From NCBI GenBank assembly GCA_035403225.1, contig DAONET010000022.1, positions 1-39,436 of the forward strand: a stretch of DNA of 39,436 nt. Direction: 5' to 3'. This document shows positions 34,417-39,436 of the stretch, piece by piece. The notes below the pieces were generated by a model. That model worked only from the letters and a program-made list of their open reading frames with translations, was not told where the DNA came from and did no database searches. This DNA comes from DAIRDK01 sp035403225 (lineage in GTDB: Bacteria; Bacteroidota; Bacteroidia; Bacteroidales; FEN-979). Position 1 is the stretch's first letter. Every line of letters starts with the position of its first letter. The translations under genes and the position numbers were made by a program.

Positions 34417-36276
34417 TTATAATTTCATTTTCCGTGGTTTGATCATATTCTCGGGAGCCAGGATCTTATCAATTTCTTCCTTGGTCAGGAGACCCTTTTC
34501 CAGCACGAGATCGTACACGCTCTTATCGCTGAATAGCGCTTCTTTAGCCAACTGCGATGAGGTTTCGTATCCCAGGAACGGGTTGAGTGCTGTAACCAAT
34601 CCGATGCTGTGATGTACCAGTTTGCGGCAATGATCTTCGTTAGCCGTAACATTGTCGATGCAGCGGTATTTCAGGGTTGTCATCCCGTTTTTCAGCATTT
34701 CGATCGATTCGAAGATACTCTCCACGATAACCGGTTCAAATACATTCAGTTCGAGTTGTCCTCCTTCGGCAGCCATGGTCACAGTGAGGTCGTTCCCGAT
34801 GACCTTGAAGGCGATCTGATTCACCACTTCAGGTATAACGGGGTTCACTTTCCCCGGCATGATGGATGATCCGGGCTGCATGGGGGGCAGGTTGATCTCA
34901 TGGATCCCTGTACGCGGACCGGAAGAGAGTAGTCGCAGGTCGTTGCAGATCTTCGACAGTTTCACAGCCAGCCGTTTGACAGCTGAGGAGTACATCACAT
35001 AGGATCCGGTATCCTGGGTAGCTTCCACGAGGTTTGAGGCCAGTACCACATTAAGACCGGTAATCTTTTTCAGGTGTTCGGTGACTAATTCGGCATAACC
35101 CGGTTCAGAATTGATACCGGTTCCGATAGCTGTAGCACCCATGTTAATTTCCAGGAAAAGACGTGCATTCTGGGTCAATCGTTCTACTTCTTCGCCCAAT
35201 GTAACCGCATATGCTTCAAATTCCTGTCCAAGTGTCATAGGAACGGCATCCTGCAGCTGTGTCCTTCCCATCTTGATGACATTGGAGAATTCTTTTGCTT
35301 TGGCCCTGAATGCATCAATCAGAGTCTGGAGAACCACCAGAAGTTTCTTGTTGGAATTAATCAACGCGATTTTAACAGCGGTAGGGTAAGCGTCGTTCGT
35401 AGATTGTGACAGGTTCACGTGGTTATTCGGATGGCAATACTGGTATTCGCCTTTCTGGTGTCCCATGATTTCAAGAGCCCGGTTGGCGATGACCTCGTTG
35501 GCATTCATATTGGTGGATGTACCGGCTCCACCCTGGATCATATCGACCACAAAGTGGTTATGGTTTTTCCCGTTGACGAGTTCCTGGCAAGCCGCCACGA
35601 TGCCGTCTCTCACCTCTTTATCCAACAGTCCCAATTCAAAGTTTGCTTCTGCGGCAGCCTGTTTCACCATCGCCAACGCTTCGATCAGGGTAGGATAAAA
35701 GCTGAGGTTCACTCCGGAAATATTAAAGTTTTCAATAGCCCGGAGTGTCTGAATACCATAATAGTATTCTGCAGGAACTTCGCGTTCGCCTAACAGATCG
35801 TGCTCGCGACGCGTCTTCCCTGATTCATACTGAGCAGAAGGATTGATCATCCGGGAATTCACGTTACGCATACGACGTGACATCACGCGGGTAATATTCG
35901 AGAAAACCTTCAGGGTTGTGTTGGTATTCGAAGTAAAAAATGCTTTGCCAACCGATAAAACCGTGGTTGGTTTCAGGGCACGTGCTGTCGTAGAATGAGG
36001 GGAGTCGTGAGCCCAGGAACCTTCGCCTAAGAAATCACCTTTGCCAAAGAGTGACAACCTTACCTCAATTCCGTATGGATTGCTCTTGAAAAGTTCTATT
36101 TCTCCGTCTTTAATGATAAAAATATCTTCTCTCGGACCATTTTCCCGGAAAAGAAAATCGCCGGTCTTACATTGTTTTTCTTTAACGTTTTTCGCCAATT
36201 CATTGAACTCCTCGTCAGTAAGATTCCGAAAAAGCTCAATCCCCTTTAAAAAAGAGAGAATTTCATTAATTTCCAT
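34417..36276 (-). CDS. Cyclic-nucleotide-binding domain fused to aspartate ammonia-lyase
   Basis: The 619-residue protein has an N-terminal Crp/PKA-type cyclic-nucleotide-binding beta roll (about 10-130). The phosphate-binding cassette is at 84-100, where the usual Arg of PRSA is His94 (SPHSTTARA). After a linker (about 130-155), a complete aspartase of the fumarase/aspartase superfamily follows. It has NMNANEVIANRALE, a TxND motif (STNDAYPT), and the signature GSSIMPGKVNP with catalytic Ser in the flexible loop (about 470). Aspartase converts aspartate to fumarate and ammonia. No DNA-binding domain is present. The -7 box (TACCTTTG on the minus strand) is 43 bp upstream. The cNMP domain could tune the lyase allosterically or by oligomerisation, but this is inference. 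Confidence 0.9.
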   Translation of the reverse strand: MEINEILSFLKGIELFRNLTDEEFNELAKNVKEKQCKTGDFLFRENGPREDIFIIKDGEIELFKSNPYGIEVRLSLFGKGDFLGEGSWAHDSPHSTTARALKPTTVLSVGKAFFTSNTNTTLKVFSNITRVMSRRMRNVNSRMINPSAQYESGKTRREHDLLGEREVPAEYYYGIQTLRAIENFNISGVNLSFYPTLIEALAMVKQAAAEANFELGLLDKEVRDGIVAACQELVNGKNHNHFVVDMIQGGAGTSTNMNANEVIANRALEIMGHQKGEYQYCHPNNHVNLSQSTNDAYPTAVKIALINSNKKLLVVLQTLIDAFRAKAKEFSNVIKMGRTQLQDAVPMTLGQEFEAYAVTLGEEVERLTQNARLFLEINMGATAIGTGINSEPGYAELVTEHLKKITGLNVVLASNLVEATQDTGSYVMYSSAVKRLAVKLSKICNDLRLLSSGPRTGIHEINLPPMQPGSSIMPGKVNPVIPEVVNQIAFKVIGNDLTVTMAAEGGQLELNVFEPVIVESIFESIEMLKNGMTTLKYRCIDNVTANEDHCRKLVHHSIGLVTALNPFLGYETSSQLAKEALFSDKSVYDLVLEKGLLTKEEIDKILAPENMIKPRKMKL

Positions 36277-36319
36277 TGCTGTAATGCTTTGAATCGTTTA
36301 ATATATCGAATTATAGCTG

Positions 36320-36327
36320 CAAAGGTA
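36320..36327 (-). promoter_or_regulatory. -7 box for the cNMP-aspartase/tpiA operon
   Basis: The minus strand reads TACCTTTG, a perfect TAnnTTTG match, 43 bp upstream of the start codon at 36276. It separates this operon from the ABC permease gene just upstream. Confidence 0.62.
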
Positions 36328-36354
36328 AGGCTTTTTTCGGTCTTTTGGCGAAAG

Positions 36355-37434
36355 TCATGCAACTCTGACCCGGGGATCAAGGAGACCGTAAAGGATATCG
36401 ACAAGGATATTTATAATAATGAGAATCACCGAGATAAAGAGCACAGCGCCCATCACTACCGGGAAGTCGTATTTGTCGAGGGCATTGACGATCACCACCC
36501 CGATACCTTTCCAGTCAAAGACGAACTCCACAAAAACCGCTCCGGCAAGCAGGGAGGCCATCCATCCTGAAACAGCTGTCACAACAGGGTTCAGGGCGTT
36601 TTTCAAGGCATGTTTGAACAGAATCACGTAATAATTCAGCCCTTTAGCACGAGCTGTCCGGATATAGTCCTGCGACATCACCTCCAGCATCGAATTCCGG
36701 GTCAGTTCCACCACAATAGCCAGCGGGCGGATACCCAACGTAAAAGCAGGAAGAATGAGGTTCTTCAGGCTGAGGTATTCTCCCCTTCCCAGGTCATCCA
36801 CTGAGAATAGACTTCCTGTCATGTTCAACCCGGTAACCTCTCCCAGGAGGAAGGCAAAGACCCATGCAATGAGGATCGCGGCAAAAAAAGATGGTAACGA
36901 CATCCCCAACACAGACAGTACCAGCGAGGTGCGGTCAACCAGACTGTTTTTCTTAATAGCTGAAAGGATGCCCACAGCAATACCCACCACGATGGCAAAC
37001 GTCATGGCAACCATGGCCAGGATGAACGTGTTGACGAAAGCCTCGGCAAGAATCGTGGAGACATCTCTTTTCGATTGGTAAGACTTCCGAAGGTATGGAG
37101 CCTTCAGGACGACCGTATGGTTTCCCAGGGTCACGAGATTGATTTTATTCGTGTATTTTGACGGATTGAGATACCAGTAGCTTTCGGGATTGTTGTTTAC
37201 ATGGATGGATATGGGAGACAGATCATTCAGGTAATTCAAAAACTGCGAAGACAGTGGTTTATCTCGTCCCAGGTCTTTATTAATGGCTTCTACGGAAGCG
37301 ATATCGGCTCGTTGGCCCAACATCATGCGTGCCGGATCTCCCGGGAGGATATTAAACAGGAAGAAGATCAGCGAGACCACCCCGAGCAGAACCCAGAAAC
37401 CATAACGAAGGCGTTTTAGGATGAATGAAAGCAT
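36355..37434 (-). CDS. Peptide/nickel-type ABC transporter permease (DppB-like)
   Basis: The 359-residue inner-membrane protein has about six helices. It opens with the DppB signature ILKRLRYGFWVLLGVVSLIF and LPGDPARMMLGQ. A large periplasmic loop (about 65-135) and the EAA-type cytoplasmic loop (RAKGLNYYVILFKHALKNAL) follow. It forms half of a membrane channel of a dipeptide/oligopeptide importer. No DppC, ATPase or binding-protein gene is adjacent in this window; the next gene downstream has its own promoter. It begins 35 bp after the stop of the DoxX-thioredoxin gene and probably shares its transcript. Confidence 0.88.
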   Translation of the reverse strand: MLSFILKRLRYGFWVLLGVVSLIFFLFNILPGDPARMMLGQRADIASVEAINKDLGRDKPLSSQFLNYLNDLSPISIHVNNNPESYWYLNPSKYTNKINLVTLGNHTVVLKAPYLRKSYQSKRDVSTILAEAFVNTFILAMVAMTFAIVVGIAVGILSAIKKNSLVDRTSLVLSVLGMSLPSFFAAILIAWVFAFLLGEVTGLNMTGSLFSVDDLGRGEYLSLKNLILPAFTLGIRPLAIVVELTRNSMLEVMSQDYIRTARAKGLNYYVILFKHALKNALNPVVTAVSGWMASLLAGAVFVEFVFDWKGIGVVIVNALDKYDFPVVMGAVLFISVILIIINILVDILYGLLDPRVRVA

Positions 37435-37469
37435 AGGTGTCGGCGATTGATGACCTTCGGGAGATGACC

Positions 37470-38588
37470 TTATCGTGAATTGATCTTAAGATAATTCCGG
37501 TTCAGTTCATCAAAATCCGGGAGGTCTCTCCACGCCCATTTGTTGACCACCACTCCTTTGTTGATCAGAATTAACCCGGGATTGGATCTTACCATGGTTT
37601 TCAGCACTACATCATCAGCATAATAAAAAGGAATATTCATGTTGTTTTTTGTCCGGTACGCATTCACTTCTTCGGACAAAGTGCTGGTGATCGCGATGAA
37701 CGAATACCCTTGTTCCGATACTTTCTGATAAAGCTTTTCCAGTTTCTTCAGGCTTTCCTGGTCGGTTGTAGCCAGGTCATAGGTAACCACGATAAAATTG
37801 AAATCGGGAATCCCGAGGATAGCGGCCGTGTTGTCAGCTCCGGTCTCGTCTTCCAGCTGAAGCATAACAGCCGAAGGTGTCCCGTCATCAGCGGTACGTT
37901 GTGAGACGAAGACCCACTGCGACATCCAAACTGAATCGTTCCATGGATAATTAGGAGCCAGAAACTCTTTAGTCTCCCCGGTTTTGGAGTTCCTGTAAGT
38001 AACATAGAACTGCACTGGTTTGGTGTCTGTTTTATTCACGTTGTTCCCGATCTTCCAATCCATGAAATCGATGAACGGCAGATGACGGTAAGAATAAACC
38101 GACATTCCGGCGAAAGCGATGGAGAAAAATCCTATCATGGCAAACTGTGACCAACGTTTGAGAGATGGTTTGAATTTTTTACGCCACATGAAGATGGGTA
38201 CCACAAATCCCATCAGTACAAGGTTCTTGATGAATGTCTGTGTGTTGGTCAGTTTGATGGCATCACCGAAGCAACCGCAATCGGGGACCAGGTTGTACAA
38301 CGCATCGAAAAAGGTAAGGATGGTAAAGAAAGTCATCATGGGCAGGAGGAGCCACGAAGTTCCTTTGATATAAAGGTTAAAGATCAGGCTGGTGCCGATC
38401 ACGAATTCCAGTGTGCACAGAAAAATAGTCAAGGTAAGTGACAGTGGCATAGCCCAGGTAGTCCCAAAAGCGATGAAGTAATCGTTCATCCGGTAAACAG
38501 TTCCCAGCGGGTCAATTCCTTTGACGAACCCGGAGAAGATGAAAACCAGTCCTACCAGGATCCGAAATATGGTTCTAACGATCTTCAT
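37470..38588 (-). CDS. DoxX/MauE-like membrane protein with C-terminal thioredoxin-like domain
   Basis: The 372-residue protein has four helices at the N-terminus (about 5-165) of the DoxX/MauE type, with the CGCFGDA motif (Cys104, Cys106). A further helix (about 145-165) leads to a C-terminal thioredoxin-like region (about 190-372) without a CXXC pair. The layout matches the BT_3928-type family of Bacteroidota. MauE/DoxX proteins work in periplasmic redox or electron-transfer steps; the exact role here is unknown. Its start overlaps the end of the DUF1599 gene by 14 bp. The DUF1599-DoxX pairing is, as I recall, common near tpiA in Bacteroidota. Confidence 0.82.
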   Translation of the reverse strand: MKIVRTIFRILVGLVFIFSGFVKGIDPLGTVYRMNDYFIAFGTTWAMPLSLTLTIFLCTLEFVIGTSLIFNLYIKGTSWLLLPMMTFFTILTFFDALYNLVPDCGCFGDAIKLTNTQTFIKNLVLMGFVVPIFMWRKKFKPSLKRWSQFAMIGFFSIAFAGMSVYSYRHLPFIDFMDWKIGNNVNKTDTKPVQFYVTYRNSKTGETKEFLAPNYPWNDSVWMSQWVFVSQRTADDGTPSAVMLQLEDETGADNTAAILGIPDFNFIVVTYDLATTDQESLKKLEKLYQKVSEQGYSFIAITSTLSEEVNAYRTKNNMNIPFYYADDVVLKTMVRSNPGLILINKGVVVNKWAWRDLPDFDELNRNYLKINSR

Positions 38589-39144
38589 AATCGAGCATTA
38601 TTAATGCAAACAAGGCATAGTTGATAATATCGTAATAGTTAGCGTCAACACCTTCGGAGATAAAAGTCTTTCCCTGATGGTCTTCGATCTGTTTAATACG
38701 CATCAGTTTCATCAGAATTATGTCGGTAAAGGAGCTGATCCGCATATTCCGCCAAGCCTCACCGTAATCGTGATTTTTGTTTTGCATCAGGTCCATAGCG
38801 GCTTTGATATATTTATCATAGAGTCGCTCTCCTGTTTCAGGAGGAAGAGAGAGTTCCGTTTCGGTGCCCATTTCGAGTTGGATGAGGGCGATGACACTGT
38901 AGTTGACGATGCCGATGAATTCAGGACGGATCCCCTCTTTTACTTTGGAGACACCCTTGGTCTCGATACTTCTGATGCGCTGAGCTTTAATATAGATCTG
39001 ATCGGTGAGGCTGGGAGTCCGAAGGATTCTCCACGCCGTGCCATAATCTTTCATTTTCATCACAAAGATCTCCCGGCAAGCGGAAATCACGGATTCGAAC
39101 TGAGCATTGGTATGTTGCTGAGGGTCTGTAGATGAATGATTCAT
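38575..39144 (-). CDS. DUF1599 protein (Nmad1-type, two repeats)
   Basis: The 189-residue protein is a tandem duplication: residues about 16-92 and 108-185 share the pattern K(M/N)xDYGxAWR(x)MRxxSxTDxIxxK. The second repeat is in the same register. This is the DUF1599 family, named nucleotide modification associated domain 1, whose function is not established. It is the first gene of a likely operon with the DoxX-thioredoxin and ABC permease genes. Its 3' end overlaps the next start by 14 bp. The promoter is the best-formed in the window. Confidence 0.88.
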   Translation of the reverse strand: MNHSSTDPQQHTNAQFESVISACREIFVMKMKDYGTAWRILRTPSLTDQIYIKAQRIRSIETKGVSKVKEGIRPEFIGIVNYSVIALIQLEMGTETELSLPPETGERLYDKYIKAAMDLMQNKNHDYGEAWRNMRISSFTDIILMKLMRIKQIEDHQGKTFISEGVDANYYDIINYALFALIMLDYEDR

Positions 39145-39175
39145 TGATCGTGTACGGTTATCATGGTTGAACTTT

Positions 39176-39208
39176 CAAAGATACATCTTTGGAAGGAACT
39201 AGCAAAAC
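39176..39208 (-). promoter_or_regulatory. Promoter of the DUF1599 operon with both -7 and -33 boxes
   Basis: On the minus strand, TATCTTTG (complement of 39176-39183) is preceded by a 19-bp spacer and TTTTG (ending at 39203). This fits the Bacteroidota -33 TTTG / 19 bp / TAnnTTTG consensus. The ATG is 31 bp downstream. Confidence 0.72.
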
Positions 39209-39260
39209 TCAGGTCCTTTACAATACAGACATGGTAGGCCGATCAGTTTTTTCACGAAAC

Positions 39261-39320
39261 TTCTCGCTGATTGTTGGCTGATCCAGCAAGGTCCGTCTGC
39301 GTATATCTGCGTTATAATTT
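39261..39320 (+). repeat. Imperfect direct repeat, copy A (TCTGCGTTATAATTT family)
   Basis: The unit begins TTCTCGCTGATT and continues GCTGATCCAGCAAGG. It ends TCTGCGTTATAATTT. Copy B at 39367-39436 has the same order of blocks, and a spacer copy of GCGTTAATCTGCGTT lies at 39321-39335. No gene is apparent in the 290 bp between the DUF1599 start and the window end. Similar AT-rich 'CTGCGTTAATCTGCG' repeats are common in intergenic DNA of many environmental bacteria. Confidence 0.8.
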
Positions 39321-39366
39321 GCGTTAATCTGCGTTGATTATAAAAACACCACGCCAGTACCATTTT

Positions 39367-39436
39367 TTCTCGCTGATTCTCGCAGATTGTTCGCTGATTC
39401 CGCAAGGCACTTCTGCGTTAATCTGCGTTATAATTT
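39367..39436 (+). repeat. Imperfect direct repeat, copy B, running off the window
   Basis: This copy has the same start and end blocks as copy A plus an extra TCGCAGATTGT insert. CGCAGATT (39380-39387) is the reverse complement of AATCTGCG (39420-39427), so the unit can fold into a hairpin. It ends at the edge of the window, so more copies may follow. Confidence 0.78.

Noticed and set aside
34417..36276. Crp/Fnr transcription regulator
   Set aside because: The cNMP domain is followed directly by an aspartase, not by a helix-turn-helix.
39261..39436. CRISPR array
   Set aside because: The units are imperfect, of unequal length, and lack uniform unique spacers; no cas gene is nearby.

Overview
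The window reads as chromosomal DNA of a member of the Bacteroidota, probably close to the Bacteroidales. The evidence is: repeated TAnnTTTG (-7) promoter boxes; a Porin_10-type outer-membrane protein; a secreted protein ending in a type IX secretion (T9SS) sorting domain; Bacteroidota families DUF4476, DUF1599 and a BT_3928-like DoxX/thioredoxin protein; and lipoproteins with Bacteroidota-style signals. A run of exactly 100 N inside prmA marks a scaffold join in a draft or metagenome assembly. No phage, IS element, integrase, CRISPR array or tRNA was seen. The content is mostly housekeeping and carbohydrate or amino-acid catabolism, with a few odd or damaged loci.

Layout, left to right. 1-657: 3' end of 23S rRNA, 5S rRNA and a terminator. 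667-2955: porin plus a Gdx/SugE-type SMR exporter. 2961-5114 (-): secreted GH3 glycosidase. 5202-6119: LpxL/HtrB-like acyltransferase split by an in-frame TAG. 6129-11010 (-): one operon of lysine-ketoglutarate reductase, saccharopine dehydrogenase, a membrane TerB-DnaJ protein and an old-yellow-enzyme oxidoreductase. 11099-12586: DUF4476 protein and mtgA. 12617-15495: pyruvate phosphate dikinase with its own promoter and terminator. 15587-16144 (-): exported SRPBCC-like protein. 16245-22313: a T9SS-exported Asp-box protein and a GH27 lipoprotein. 22303-24089: malic enzyme and a cold-shock protein transcribed divergently. 24108-31117 (-): dnaN, then the operon prmA / 1491-residue exported protein / plsY. 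31190-33374: an alpha/beta hydrolase and a lipoprotein. 33408-33566 (-): a decayed lipoyl synthase C-terminus. 33613-36327 (-): a fused cyclic-nucleotide-domain/aspartase gene followed by tpiA. 36355-39208 (-): DUF1599, DoxX-thioredoxin and an orphan peptide-type ABC permease. 39261-39436: imperfect direct repeats running off the window.

Functional threads. PPDK, malic enzyme, triosephosphate isomerase and aspartase sit around the pyruvate/PEP/C4-dicarboxylate node. The split LKR/SDH pair gives the saccharopine route of lysine breakdown, a bacterial counterpart of the two halves of animal AASS. GH3, GH27, the porin and the T9SS protein suggest growth on plant-type glycans. MtgA, plsY, the acyltransferase and the large exported protein belong to envelope biogenesis.

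The strongest points for a second look are the cNMP-domain/aspartase fusion with an altered phosphate-binding cassette, the uncharacterised 1491-residue envelope protein between prmA and plsY, the amber codon in the acyltransferase, the lipA remnant, and the lysine-catabolism operon carrying a TerB-DnaJ membrane protein. I did not find a clearly new defence or mobile system. All family assignments are by recognition of motifs, without database searches.
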